The position numbers and the translations under genes were made by a program. From Leeuwenhoekiella marinoflava DSM 3653 (lineage in GTDB: Bacteria; Bacteroidota; Bacteroidia; Flavobacteriales; Flavobacteriaceae), in contig NZ_FQUN01000005.1 of the NCBI RefSeq assembly GCF_900129005.1, positions 1-64,000 on the forward strand: DNA of 64,000 bases. Reading direction: 5' to 3'. The notes beneath the pieces were generated by a model. The model was not told the origin of the DNA and did not search any database. It saw nothing but the letters and a program-made list of their open reading frames with translations. Positions 1-8,842 of the stretch are shown piece by piece. How positions within the stretch are numbered: position 1 is the first letter of the stretch; every line of letters begins with the position of its first letter.

Positions 1-174
1 GAAGGGATTGCCCACCGTAAACAACGGTGTTGGGATATCGAAGCCATTTTTGGGGATATAAAACACAATATGAACTTTAAACGTTTTGCGTTAAGAGGAA
101 TCGAAAAAGTAAATGTAGAAATAGGGCTGGTTGCTATGGCCCACAACCTCAAAAAGCTAGCTTTGGTCATCTAA
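1..174 (+). CDS. IS1182-type transposase, C-terminal fragment (cut by window edge)
   Basis: The frame is open from base 1 to a TAA at 172-174 and gives 57 residues. They look like the C-terminal end of an IS1182/DDE_Tnp_1-type transposase. The segment around DIEAIFGDIKHN would carry the last acidic residue (Glu) of the DDE triad. It is followed by the usual basic stretch with RFALRG and a closing AHNLKKL motif. The N-terminal part lies outside the window, so I cannot tell whether the element is complete or a relic. I see no clear terminal inverted repeat in the 85 bases after the stop, but the left end is needed to find one. Family call is by motif only. Confidence 0.7.
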   Translation, partial: EGIAHRKQRCWDIEAIFGDIKHNMNFKRFALRGIEKVNVEIGLVAMAHNLKKLALVI

Positions 175-260
175 AGGCAGCCAAAACCTTTTAACGCTTA
201 ACGATTAACAATCCTACCCAATCCAGAAAACCAAAAAAAGTAGCTGTAGCCAGAAACCAA

Positions 261-296
261 AAAGACCGCCTAAATGTTTTTAGACGGCCTCTTTAA
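261..296 (-). terminator. imperfect hairpin terminator downstream of the metalloprotease gene
   Basis: The arms around GACCGCCTAAA and TTTAGACGGCCTC form an imperfect stem with a short loop. On the minus strand the hairpin is followed by a run of five T. It lies 20 bases past the stop of the minus-strand gene ending at 317, so it is its likely intrinsic terminator. Confidence 0.55.
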
Positions 297-316
297 GTAT
301 TGAGATTTAAATTCAA

Positions 317-2782
317 TTATCTCGGATCTAAAATAAGATTTATACGTTCTCTCAAATCTTGTAAATGATAACGACTTAGGCTATCACCTGTGCGGCTAAT
401 AGCACGAGTTACTAATCTTCTTAACGTGTTTAACTCTGCACGAGATATTGCTCTAATATCAGACTGACTTACGTTTACACTAGTTGCGTTACGACGGCCC
501 TCTTGTTCTTTAGTCAATAAGTGCTCCAGACGTTCTACATAAGCACGTTGTAAATTACGACGATACGTATCTATTTTTTTACCACTACGTAATTCACTAA
601 AAATACCACTTCTTAGATCATTCATCATTTCGGTAAGCGTGTATGCAGATTTCCCATTTAAGGTTTCATTTTCTATCATACGCCCCATTCTTCCAAAATC
701 TAGAACATTATTCAATGTACGCACCTGTACGCTTCTCACACGCTCCAAATTCCCGTCACTTTCAATTCGATTTAAAATTTGGGTATCTACCATCCACTCT
801 GGTGTTGTAAAAAGTTGGTTTTGTAAAAACTCCATACTTTCTTTCTGCCGTTCTTTTGGTACTGGTATGTAAACTACACCTTCTTGATCGTAGGTTTTGT
901 TATACTCATAAACACCACCTATATTATTACTCACATGTCCCATATAGCGGTTAAACTGAGCTAAAACCTGACCATAAAGTGTTTCTAAATCATCATAATT
1001 TTTACCATCTTCAGCTGTCCATTCAATCAAATTAGGAACAATACGCTTTAAATTTTCAATACCATAATTACTTGCTTTTACAGCATCGTCTCCAAGATCT
1101 TCAGTCTGAGAACTAGGATCTACAACATCCCATTGCTGTGCTCCAAAACGATACATGGGGTCACCAGCGTGTTCTAAAATCCATTCATCAAGAATAGGTT
1201 TTTCGTCCATTCCTTCTTTATCAAGAATAGGTCTATACCCCCAGTTGATTGCATATTTATCATAAATACCAATGTTAGGCATCATAGAAACACCTTCATC
1301 TCCTGGTTGTGCGATATAATTAAAACGTGCATAATCCATAATTGAAGGCGCTGTCCCATATTTTTCAGTAAAGCTCTTAGAGCGTAATGAATCTACAGGA
1401 TACGCAACACTACTCCCCATATTGTGTGGTAAACCTAAGGTATGCCCTACTTCGTGAGAAGATACAAAACGAATTAAACGTCCCATTATCTCTTCTTTAA
1501 AAGCAACACCACGTGCTTCAGGATTTATTGCAGCTGTTTGTACAAAGTACCAGTTACGCAATAAAGTCATCACATTATGATACCAGTTGATGTCAGATTC
1601 TAAAATCTCTCCACTACGAGGATCACTTACGTGTGGTCCATTTGCATTAGGAATAGGTGACGCTAAATAGCGTACCGTAGAAAAACGAACATCTTCTGGT
1701 GACCAGTCTGGATCTTCTTCTACCGAAGGAGCTTCTTTTGCAATTATTGCGTTTTTAAATCCGGCTGCTTCAAAAGCTACTTGCCAGTCTTCAATACCTT
1801 GCTTAATAAACGGAACCCATTTTTTTGGAGTTGCGCGGTCTATATAATAAACAATCTGCTTCTTAGGTTCTACCAGTTCGCCAGCTTTAAATTTAGCTTC
1901 ATCTTCCGGCTTTACTTCTAATCTCCAACGATCTAAGTAACGCACCGTTTTACTTTCTTGTGCATCAAGACCATAGTCTACCTGACCACGAGCAAACCAA
2001 CCTACTCTTTGATCAAAATAGCGACGTTCCATAGGTTCTTTAGGTAATAAAACCATACTGTTGCTCATCTCAACAGTTATAGAACCTACGCTTTGATTAC
2101 TTGGAGGATTACCCGCATTGTACGTTTTTACGTGTCTTGCCTCAATATTTAAAGGATAACTTTTTAGACTTTCAATATAGCCTCTGCCTTTATCTACGTT
2201 ACGCACTTTATATTGTTCACGATAGTAACTAGGGATCCCCATCGCCTGTACATCATCGGTATACAAATCATTAACCTGAATTACTGTACTCGTTGAATCT
2301 TTTCCTAGTGTTTTTACATCAAAAGAAAATAGAACCGGCTCAAAATTAGAGTTGTTTACCGCCTCGTGAATAGGTAATGAATCTGCTGCAAAAATCTGGT
2401 GAGAAACCACGCGCAGTAAGACTTTCTTATCACGCTTTTCCCAACGCAAAACCTGTGTATTTGCTTTACCACCACCAAACCCTAAGCCTGAAGCAGTTTT
2501 AGCAATACGGGTTACCATAAGCATCTCACGATTGAACAAGCTATCTGATATCTCGTAGAAATAATCTTCTTTTACTTTGTGAATGATAAAAAGACCAGAG
2601 TCTGTAACGGCCTCTTTTGTGATGACTTTGCCATAAGGTTTTAAATCACCTTTAGACTTGTCACTTTTTTCTTCGGAAGTTGCTGCGGTACCTTTTTTTT
2701 TGCCTTGTTTGGTACTAGCACATGAAACTACCGTTAGCATTGCAAACGTAAACGCTGCAATAGGGTAAAGTTTTAATTTCAT
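317..2782 (-). CDS. zinc-dependent met-zincin metalloprotease lipoprotein (DUF5117/DUF4953 type)
   Basis: This 821-residue protein has a lipoprotein signal with the lipobox Cys at residue 21 (VVSC), so it should be anchored in the outer or inner membrane facing the periplasm or outside. The extended zinc motif HEVGHTLGLPHN is at 443-454 (HExxHxxGxxH) and a Met-turn SIMDY is at 480-484, the two hallmarks of metzincins. The N-terminal ~300 residues match the DUF5117/DUF5118 layout and the central part the DUF4953 zinc-peptidase domain of large Bacteroidetes secreted proteases. Substrate is not known. It is preceded by the hairpin at 2823-2859 and appears to be transcribed alone. Confidence 0.85.
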   Translation of the reverse strand: MKLKLYPIAAFTFAMLTVVSCASTKQGKKKGTAATSEEKSDKSKGDLKPYGKVITKEAVTDSGLFIIHKVKEDYFYEISDSLFNREMLMVTRIAKTASGLGFGGGKANTQVLRWEKRDKKVLLRVVSHQIFAADSLPIHEAVNNSNFEPVLFSFDVKTLGKDSTSTVIQVNDLYTDDVQAMGIPSYYREQYKVRNVDKGRGYIESLKSYPLNIEARHVKTYNAGNPPSNQSVGSITVEMSNSMVLLPKEPMERRYFDQRVGWFARGQVDYGLDAQESKTVRYLDRWRLEVKPEDEAKFKAGELVEPKKQIVYYIDRATPKKWVPFIKQGIEDWQVAFEAAGFKNAIIAKEAPSVEEDPDWSPEDVRFSTVRYLASPIPNANGPHVSDPRSGEILESDINWYHNVMTLLRNWYFVQTAAINPEARGVAFKEEIMGRLIRFVSSHEVGHTLGLPHNMGSSVAYPVDSLRSKSFTEKYGTAPSIMDYARFNYIAQPGDEGVSMMPNIGIYDKYAINWGYRPILDKEGMDEKPILDEWILEHAGDPMYRFGAQQWDVVDPSSQTEDLGDDAVKASNYGIENLKRIVPNLIEWTAEDGKNYDDLETLYGQVLAQFNRYMGHVSNNIGGVYEYNKTYDQEGVVYIPVPKERQKESMEFLQNQLFTTPEWMVDTQILNRIESDGNLERVRSVQVRTLNNVLDFGRMGRMIENETLNGKSAYTLTEMMNDLRSGIFSELRSGKKIDTYRRNLQRAYVERLEHLLTKEQEGRRNATSVNVSQSDIRAISRAELNTLRRLVTRAISRTGDSLSRYHLQDLRERINLILDPR

Positions 2783-2822
2783 TTTTTAGTATTAGAGTTG
2801 CGCCAATTTAACACTCGTTAAA

Positions 2823-2859
2823 AAGAAACGGTGTTAAGAATTTCTTAACACCGTTTCTT
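2823..2859 (-). terminator. strong perfect hairpin, terminator of the aldo/keto reductase gene
   Basis: A perfect inverted repeat with 17-18 bp arms (AAGAAACGGTGTTAAGA and its complement) has almost no loop. On the minus strand it ends in a T-run (CTTTTTAACG). It lies 63 bases past the stop of the minus-strand gene at 2923 and just upstream of the next minus-strand gene, so it separates the two transcripts. Confidence 0.75.
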
Positions 2860-2922
2860 AAAATTAATAAAATGCAATTTTTAACAGATTTACATCAGTA
2901 AATTGAATTTTCTACAATCGAT

Positions 2923-3891
2923 TCATTCCTGAATGAGATTTTTTTCACGACTTACATGATTTAATATTTGTAAATCTTCAGCATCAAAATCTAATTTTAA
3001 GGCTTCATCAAAAGCTTTTAAGTGCGACTCTTTTGTTGCACTAACTATGGGCGCCGTAATACCGGGCTGCGCCATTGTCCAAGCAATACTTACGCCGGCT
3101 TGAGAACATTTATATTTATGTGAAAGTGTTTTCAAAACGTTTAAAACAGCTGTGCCTTTATCATTAAAATATTTCTTTATAAAACGCTCCCGTTCTTCAC
3201 CTGAAGCATCAGCTACATCAGAGTATTTACCGGTAAGAAAGCCACTTGCCAAAGTGAAGTAACTAATAACTCCAAGATTATTTTCAATACAAAAGCGCTG
3301 ATATTTTCCCTCAAAATGAGAGCGTTCCAATAAATTATATTCTGGTTGGATGACTTCATACCGTGGTAAATTTTCATCTTCAGCGATTTGTAATGCTTCC
3401 CTCAATACAGCTAACGGAAAATTAGAAGCTCCCAATTCGCGTACTTTACCGGAATTGATTAGCGAACTGTAGGTTTTTAAGGTTTCGAGCTGTGGTGTGC
3501 CGTCATCATATTTATGACTAAAATATAAGTCAATATAATCTGTTTGTAAGCGTTTTAAACTCAAGTTTACTTGCTCATTGATATAAGTATTAGAAAGGTC
3601 TGGACTGCCTTTTCCCATAGGGCTTCCCACTTTAGTTGCAATAATGACTTTATCTCGGTTTCTCCGTTCTTTGATCCACTCGCCTATTATTGTTTCACTC
3701 TCTCCTCCTTCGTTTCCTTCTGCCCAATAGGAATACACGTTGGCAGAATCAATAAAGTTTAAACCACGCTCTAATAATGCATCTAACAAGTAAAAAGATG
3801 TTTTTTTATCTGCTGTCCACCCAAATACATTGCCCCCAAAAACCAATGGAGGTATGTGCAAAGATGAATTTCCCAATTGTTTCAATTCCAT
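2923..3891 (-). CDS. aldo/keto reductase
   Basis: The 322-residue product has the length and single TIM-barrel layout of the aldo/keto reductase family. These cytosolic enzymes reduce aldehydes or ketones with NADPH. The catalytic tetrad is visible: Asp48 and Tyr53 in FIDSANVYSYW, Lys87 in IIATKVG and His126 in LYFSHKYDD. The N-terminal MELKQLGNSSLHIPPLVFGG is typical of the AKR11/AKR12-like bacterial groups. The physiological substrate cannot be read from the sequence. It is monocistronic, ends before a strong terminator, and shares its upstream region with the divergent 45-aa gene at 4036. Confidence 0.9.
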   Translation of the reverse strand: MELKQLGNSSLHIPPLVFGGNVFGWTADKKTSFYLLDALLERGLNFIDSANVYSYWAEGNEGGESETIIGEWIKERRNRDKVIIATKVGSPMGKGSPDLSNTYINEQVNLSLKRLQTDYIDLYFSHKYDDGTPQLETLKTYSSLINSGKVRELGASNFPLAVLREALQIAEDENLPRYEVIQPEYNLLERSHFEGKYQRFCIENNLGVISYFTLASGFLTGKYSDVADASGEERERFIKKYFNDKGTAVLNVLKTLSHKYKCSQAGVSIAWTMAQPGITAPIVSATKESHLKAFDEALKLDFDAEDLQILNHVSREKNLIQE

Positions 3892-3961
3892 AATCTCTTT
3901 TTTAGAATATTAAAATTACGAAATGCCTATAGCCGCTTGGCTAATGGCTCTATAAAGTATT

Positions 3962-4020
3962 GTTAATCTGTGTAAAATATAGGTAGCACTAGCAGATTGG
4001 TATTAAATTAGCAGATTAAC
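3962..4020. promoter_or_regulatory. cluster of CAGATT repeats between divergent genes
   Basis: An inverted pair GTTAATCTG (3962-3970) and CAGATTAAC (4012-4020) has perfect 9-bp arms. A further direct copy of TAGCAGATT lies at 3990-3998, matching 4009-4017. The cluster sits between the divergent aldo/keto reductase gene and the 45-aa gene. A regulator-binding role is only inferred. Confidence 0.35.
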
Positions 4021-4035
4021 TAATTAAAAGATATT

Positions 4036-4173
4036 ATGAAAAATATAATTAGAGCTTTAATCGCCGGTTATGGTGCGAAGAAAATTGGTGGTGGGCGATG
4101 CGGTTGTATTGGTACAATTGTGGTTTTCGCAATACTGTACTGGCTCTTGGGATACGTTTTTAAGGTTATCTAA
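4036..4173 (+). CDS. 45-aa hydrophobic small protein
   Basis: A short frame opens at ATG 4036 and stops at TAA 4171-4173. The product starts MKNIIRALIAGYGAKKIGG, then has a Gly/Cys-rich patch (GGGRCGC) and one hydrophobic segment (about 25-43) that could span the membrane. It lies alone on the plus strand between two minus-strand transcription units, with an intergenic region containing repeats upstream. The composition (basic N-terminus, one membrane span) is that of a real small membrane protein rather than a random frame. No function is known to me. Confidence 0.55.
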   Translation: MKNIIRALIAGYGAKKIGGGRCGCIGTIVVFAILYWLLGYVFKVI

Positions 4174-4190
4174 GTTTTAAAACTGAAATT

Positions 4191-5048
4191 TTAATCAAAT
4201 TGACTAAGCTGAAAAGTAACCGTTTCTCCCGGTTTCTTTTGAGCAAGTTTGCACAGTCCTCTTTCTGAAATTTGAAGCACACGCGGATAACCACCGGTTA
4301 CTTGACAATCTTGCATCAATGCAATGAGGTTACCCTTTGGTGTGAGTTGTACGGTTCCCGGAATCACCGGACCGGTCAGAATGCCTTTTAAATCGTTTGG
4401 AAGTAATTCTTTAAATGGAATTGCCATTCTATTTCCTGCAGGAGTAAGCTTGAATTTTTCAGTAAATAATTTTTTCTGAAGTTTTTGCGGTAATAGCTCA
4501 AATTCAAGTCCTCTAAAGGTTTTTATAGTATTACTGAAGAGCTCTTGATCTTCAAAATTAACCCGAGCGCTAGCAATAACCGAATTTTCAAGTGCTTCTA
4601 TTTCTAATTTTTCCCCATTAACAAGTCGTGAAGCAGACGTTATTCCCTGATATTGACTGCGACTTTCTAGGACAACCTCGGTCTTAAAACCTTGCTGAAT
4701 AGCTAAATAAGCGCGGAATCCCTGTTTTAATCCACTAAATCGCAAAACAGAGCCTGCTTCAACCTGAAAGGCTTTTGCATTTGAAATAAGGCACTCATCT
4801 AAATACATATCGAAAATCGCTCCACAGACTGCTATTTGTGTTTTAGATTGAAATAGCAATGTTGGGCCGGTCATTGTTATCTCAAGAACAGCAGCGTCAG
4901 CCGGATTATTAAGAAGTAAGTTTGCTTTTTTTGCTGAAAAACTATCCATAACACCACTACGGGGTACACCATATTGAGCAGCATTCAACCTTCCTAAATC
5001 CTGAACTGTGGTGTAAAAACCAGCTTTTTTGACTTCAACTTTAGGCAT
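4191..5048 (-). CDS. pxpC: 5-oxoprolinase subunit C (biotin-dependent carboxyltransferase family, KipA-like)
   Basis: The 285-residue protein belongs to the AHS2/KipA family. With PxpA and PxpB it forms the ATP-dependent cytosolic 5-oxoprolinase that opens 5-oxoproline (pyroglutamate) to glutamate. The family start is visible in the first 40 residues (FYTTVQDLGR, then YGVPRSGVMDSFSA), and the C-terminal GGYPRVLQIS segment is also typical. Length is slightly below the ~310 of E. coli PxpC. It is the last gene of the operon and its start overlaps pxpB by 8 bases, which suggests translational coupling. Confidence 0.9.
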   Translation of the reverse strand: MPKVEVKKAGFYTTVQDLGRLNAAQYGVPRSGVMDSFSAKKANLLLNNPADAAVLEITMTGPTLLFQSKTQIAVCGAIFDMYLDECLISNAKAFQVEAGSVLRFSGLKQGFRAYLAIQQGFKTEVVLESRSQYQGITSASRLVNGEKLEIEALENSVIASARVNFEDQELFSNTIKTFRGLEFELLPQKLQKKLFTEKFKLTPAGNRMAIPFKELLPNDLKGILTGPVIPGTVQLTPKGNLIALMQDCQVTGGYPRVLQISERGLCKLAQKKPGETVTFQLSQFD

Positions 5049-5769
5049 GAGATTCTGGTTTTAATTCAAATATTTCATCTTCTATTTGCTGTTTTATCGT
5101 GTCATATTCTTGTTTTGAAACCGAGTAAAACTGAATCTGATCGCCAGCCTTAAATGGGCACGGATGTTCATTTTCAGCATTGAATAATTCCACTGGACAA
5201 TTCCCAATAATTTGCCATCCCGCCGGACTACTAGTCGGGTAGATTCCTGTTTGATTTTCGGCTATACCAACAGCTCCTTTTAACACCGATTTTCTAGGCT
5301 CATTTTTACGTGAAATCTTAAGTCGTTCATCCATTCCACCCAAGTATAAAAAGCCCGGTAAAAAACCCATAAAATACAATGTGTAAATTGGCAGTGTATG
5401 CAGGTCGATTATTTCTGCTGTAGTTAATGAATTTCGTTGCGCGAGTTCCTCTAAGTCTAACCCAAATTCAACATCATAACATACGGGTAATTTATAAAGT
5501 TCACCTTTAAACTCTTCGGAATCAATCACCTTAAAATCATAGCTTTCTAACGTTTCAAAATCAGTATAAATATTTTCTATACCATTATTGTAATTAATTA
5601 ATAATGAATTATATGTATTAATTATTTGAACTTTTGATTTAAGTAGTTTTAATTGTAGTTTTTCTTTTACTTTCAACAACCAATTTAAATTTTCAGTTGT
5701 GATATTAAAATCCCATTGCACTAAAATTGCCTGTTCGCCCAGTCTGTTTATAGTTGGTTTTATTTGCAA
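5041..5769 (-). CDS. pxpB: 5-oxoprolinase subunit B (KipI-like)
   Basis: The 242-residue protein is an AHS1/KipI family member, a cyclophilin-like domain protein that pairs with PxpC in the 5-oxoprolinase complex. The diagnostic stretch GFLPGFLYLGGMDERL is followed by PRKSVLKGAVGIAENQTGIYPTSSPAGW, given here in two parts (PRKSVLKGAVGIA and TGIYPTSSPAGW). An N-terminal extension of mixed character precedes it. It overlaps pxpA upstream by 10 bases and pxpC downstream by 8, so the three subunits are made from one message. In Bacillus the homologue KipI inhibits KinA, but no such kinase is present here and the metabolic role is the better reading. Confidence 0.9.
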   Translation of the reverse strand: MQIKPTINRLGEQAILVQWDFNITTENLNWLLKVKEKLQLKLLKSKVQIINTYNSLLINYNNGIENIYTDFETLESYDFKVIDSEEFKGELYKLPVCYDVEFGLDLEELAQRNSLTTAEIIDLHTLPIYTLYFMGFLPGFLYLGGMDERLKISRKNEPRKSVLKGAVGIAENQTGIYPTSSPAGWQIIGNCPVELFNAENEHPCPFKAGDQIQFYSVSKQEYDTIKQQIEDEIFELKPESHA

Positions 5770-6515
5770 ATCACTGTTTGTATTTTCAAGTTATTTTCCT
5801 CTAATTTTCCTCTTAAAAAACGTACTAAATCTATAGCTTTTGGTGTATCTCCGTGAACACAAATTGTATCAATTTTCGCATTCAAAACAGTCCCAGAAAC
5901 CGTATGAATTTCGCTTCTTTTTACCATATTCAAAACGTGTTTAAAAAGCGACTGTTCGTCTTTGATAAGCGCATGGGTTTTAGCTCTAGAAACAAGGCTT
6001 CCGTCTGCTTCATAATTGCGATCTGCAAAAGCTTCAAAAAGCAGTTTAATTCTTCCTTTTGCTAATTTTGAAATCACAGAATTAAAAGGGGCATAGACCG
6101 GTATTTCAGGATAAAAACGGACTATAAAATCAATAAAGAATTCAGCATAAACCGCATCACTTGCGCATAAATTATAAAGTGCTCCGTGAGCTTTTATATG
6201 ATGCATCTCGATTTTATGAGCTTTACAAGCCTCAATGACGCGATCTATCTGTTCTCTCAAAGAATGTTGGAGTTTATCAAAAGGTATTTTGAGTTTAACG
6301 CGTCCAAAATTCTCCCGATCAGGAAATGAGGGGTGCGCACCCACTCCAACAGCGTGGTTCTTAGCCAACTTAACCACTCTTTCAATTGTCGGCTTATCAC
6401 CCGCGTGACCGCCACAAGCAAGGTTGCACGAACTGATATACGGCATCAAATCAACTTCATTACCTATACCTTCCCCTAAATCACAATTGAGATCTATTGT
6501 CGTATCTCTTCTCAT
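5760..6515 (-). CDS. pxpA: 5-oxoprolinase subunit A (LamB/YcsF family)
   Basis: The 251-residue protein matches the LamB/YcsF family from end to end. The N-terminal IDLNCDLGEG and SCNLACGGHAGD motifs carry the conserved acidic and His residues of this TIM-barrel-like subunit. GVGAHPSFPDRENFGR and the HHIKAHGALYN stretch follow. It supplies the hydrolase part of the ATP-dependent 5-oxoprolinase. It overlaps the upstream Nramp-like transporter gene by 4 bases (ATGA type) and pxpB by 10, giving a tightly coupled four-gene operon. Confidence 0.92.
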   Translation of the reverse strand: MRRDTTIDLNCDLGEGIGNEVDLMPYISSCNLACGGHAGDKPTIERVVKLAKNHAVGVGAHPSFPDRENFGRVKLKIPFDKLQHSLREQIDRVIEACKAHKIEMHHIKAHGALYNLCASDAVYAEFFIDFIVRFYPEIPVYAPFNSVISKLAKGRIKLLFEAFADRNYEADGSLVSRAKTHALIKDEQSLFKHVLNMVKRSEIHTVSGTVLNAKIDTICVHGDTPKAIDLVRFLRGKLEENNLKIQTVICK

Positions 6516-7735
6516 ATCAATCCGAAAACATTTAGAATCGCTCTTCCGCCCAAAATAACAGTTACTACTAAAATAAGAATACTGATTGTATTTTTTAATT
6601 TAGAATTACGATAACTACCCAGCAGTTCGCTTCGATTGGCTAACCAAATTAAAATACCTGCAATCACCGGAAGCAAGATTCCGTTAGCAACTTGCGCAAA
6701 CTGTATAATCTCCACCGGTTTGATACCAAAAGTTGCCAGACCAACGCCTAATATCAAAATAATCATCCAGGTCATTCTAAAATAAGTGGACTTTAAACCA
6801 TCACCCAATTTGAGACATCCTTGAGCGACATAAGCCGCCGCCAAAGGAGCAGTAATAGCCGAAGTAATTCCTGCTGCAAATAAACCCAAGCCAATGCAAT
6901 AACGTGCTGCGCTACCATACAACGGCTCCAGGCTCTGTGCAAGACCCGTTGCACCGGTAACAGCAGAACCGTTTAATGCTGAAGCTGCTACGATTACACA
7001 CATAGAAACCAAGCCACCTAGAACTACAGCGACGATAGTATCACGTCTTGCGACAGCTAAATCTGTTTGATTTTTCCATTTTTGATTAACGAGTGATGCG
7101 TGTAGAAACAAATTATACGGTACAACCGTCGTTCCTACTAAAGCCACAATCATCAAAATGCTTCCGTCAGGAAAAGCAGGAATCAAACTCCCTTTTAATA
7201 ATGCAAAAAGATCAGGTTTAGTCAGTATGGCAGTTATCACAAAAGATACACTCATCAAAATGACGAGAACCAAAAAAACTTTCTCTAAAACCTTATAATT
7301 CCCGATATATAATAGAATGAAAGCAATAGCACCAATCAACACACTATAGCCATTGATTGAAAGTGACCCCACTTCAAACACACCGCTATTCCCGATGGCT
7401 TGCAAGCCTAAAACACCACCGCTAATGTTTCCGCCTTCGTAAGCGGCATTACCTATAACTATAGCTGCCAGCACTAATCCGAGAACAAATTTGCGTAAAA
7501 TTCCATCAGGTAGTTGCTCTCTTAAAACTTGAGAAAGACCTTTTTGAGTTACGAGACCTATACGTGCCGATGTTTCCTGTAACACTACCGTCGCAATAAT
7601 AGAAAGTGTCATTGCCCAGAGCAACGTAAAACCAAACTGAATCCCGGCAAGGGTACAAACGGTTACGGTCCCCGGACCTATAAATGCCGCGGCAACTAAT
7701 GCTCCCGGGCCTATGTTTTTTAAAGGATTTCGCAT
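6512..7735 (-). CDS. Nramp-fold transporter with non-canonical metal site, pxp-linked (YcsG-like)
   Basis: The 407-residue, roughly 11-span membrane protein has the Nramp (LeuT-like) fold. It is the first gene of the 5-oxoprolinase operon, the same linkage as ycsG-ycsF in Bacillus. The two metal-binding motifs of true Mn/Fe Nramps are altered. The TM1 DPGN motif reads GPGT at 20-23, and the TM6 MPHN motif reads VPYN in the stretch VVPYNLFLHASLV. Loss of the metal-ligating Asp, Asn and Met argues against Mn2+/Fe2+ transport. From the context a role in oxoproline or related substrate uptake, or in Mg2+-type transport, is possible, but this is inference. Confidence 0.82.
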   Translation of the reverse strand: MRNPLKNIGPGALVAAAFIGPGTVTVCTLAGIQFGFTLLWAMTLSIIATVVLQETSARIGLVTQKGLSQVLREQLPDGILRKFVLGLVLAAIVIGNAAYEGGNISGGVLGLQAIGNSGVFEVGSLSINGYSVLIGAIAFILLYIGNYKVLEKVFLVLVILMSVSFVITAILTKPDLFALLKGSLIPAFPDGSILMIVALVGTTVVPYNLFLHASLVNQKWKNQTDLAVARRDTIVAVVLGGLVSMCVIVAASALNGSAVTGATGLAQSLEPLYGSAARYCIGLGLFAAGITSAITAPLAAAYVAQGCLKLGDGLKSTYFRMTWMIILILGVGLATFGIKPVEIIQFAQVANGILLPVIAGILIWLANRSELLGSYRNSKLKNTISILILVVTVILGGRAILNVFGLI

Positions 7736-7904
7736 ATTAAGGCTTAAGATCTTAAATATAAAAATTATGAAGCTACAGGACTAATGATAATGTCATAAAG
7801 GGATTTAAAAGCTTTTATTATAATTGAAAAACCTTGCATTTTAGATATAACTGACTCAATTTTAAATCCTTAATTTAGAAGGTAAATGCAAAAAACCTTC
7901 TCTC

Positions 7905-8657
7905 ATGAAAGATCAAAAGTCACAAACGCTAAGTGAATCGCTCAATCTCAATTACGCTTCAGATAATGGAGTTTGGTTACACCAGGGTAAAACACTGCGT
8001 AAAATTGTGGGTACAGCGGGGATGCTGCTTCCAGTTTTATTATTAGCAAGTTCTCTAACGGTATTTGAAATGACCGGACCGTTAGAATCTATAAGTCATT
8101 ATTATTACACACGCGCTGCTACTCTATTTACGGTAACTGTTAGTCTTATAGGCATTTTTCTAATTGTTTATAGCGGTGAAGAGCCAGTTGATTTTTGGGT
8201 TTCTAATATCGCAGGTATTGCTGCATTGTGTGTCGCATTTTTTCCTACTAATAATCTTGCAGAGTCGTGTTGCGACGCAACAATGCCTTATGCAGTCACT
8301 TATTTTGACGAATCACAAGAAGGTTGGAGATCGACTTTTCATTATATATCCGCAGCTGTATTTTTAGTTTCATTGGCTTTTATGGCGCTCTTTTTATTTG
8401 TAAAATCAAATACTCCAAAAGAGAAACGCTGCGAAGAGAAAGTACGTCGCAATAAAGTCTACCGCATATGCGGAATCGTTATGATCGTTGCGCTTGTTGT
8501 TATCATTTTAGGATTGACTGAGATTATATCTCCGGAAACTTATAACCGATTAAAACTTACATTCTGGATGGAAGCATTAGCTGTTGAAGCTTTTGGATTT
8601 AGCTGGCTTGTAAAGGGTGAAGCTATTATGGGGGACCAGCCTAAAGTCAAAAATTAA
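7905..8657 (+). CDS. DUF998-like integral membrane protein of unknown function
   Basis: The 250-residue protein has a hydrophilic N-terminal ~30 residues and then about six hydrophobic segments (near 32-52, 69-88, 95-112, 143-166, 185-206 and 215-235). The ESISHYYYTR motif before the second span and FPTNN after the third recall bacterial membrane proteins annotated as DUF998-like. Two Cys (ESCCDA) follow the third span. No enzymatic motif is visible. It is divergent from the pxp operon, with 169 bases between, and is followed by a dispersed repeat and a hairpin. Confidence 0.65.
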   Translation: MKDQKSQTLSESLNLNYASDNGVWLHQGKTLRKIVGTAGMLLPVLLLASSLTVFEMTGPLESISHYYYTRAATLFTVTVSLIGIFLIVYSGEEPVDFWVSNIAGIAALCVAFFPTNNLAESCCDATMPYAVTYFDESQEGWRSTFHYISAAVFLVSLAFMALFLFVKSNTPKEKRCEEKVRRNKVYRICGIVMIVALVVIILGLTEIISPETYNRLKLTFWMEALAVEAFGFSWLVKGEAIMGDQPKVKN

Positions 8658-8696
8658 TTAAAAAATGATCTAAAATTTTAAACAGAAACCTAACTC

Positions 8697-8784
8697 GGAG
8701 CAAGCCTACAAATCATTCTTTATAATCAAATTTTCAATTTCAAGGCAAGCTTCGGGATATTAAACCCTTTGGCGGTGCCAATAA
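8697..8784 (+). repeat. dispersed intergenic repeat, copy A
   Basis: This stretch aligns with 53036-53133. Shared blocks are GCAAGCC, ATTTTCAATTTC and, at the 3' end, ATTAAACCCTTTGGCGGTG followed by CCAATAA. The 3' part contains the small inverted repeat TTGGC-GGT-GCCAA. It lies between convergent genes, next to the hairpin at 8785-8820. Copy A lacks the palindromic segment that copy B carries in the middle. Confidence 0.7.
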
Positions 8785-8820
8785 GAAACCCCAAAGATTC
8801 TTACGAACCTTTGGGGTTTC
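8785..8820 (-). terminator. hairpin terminator between convergent genes
   Basis: Perfect 12-bp arms GAAACCCCAAAG (8785-8796) and CTTTGGGGTTTC (8809-8820) flank a 12-base loop. It lies 23 bases past the stop of the minus-strand M16 gene and may serve both convergent transcripts. The T-tract on either side is short. Confidence 0.6.
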
Positions 8821-8842
8821 AAATGAATTATCTTGGAGATTA

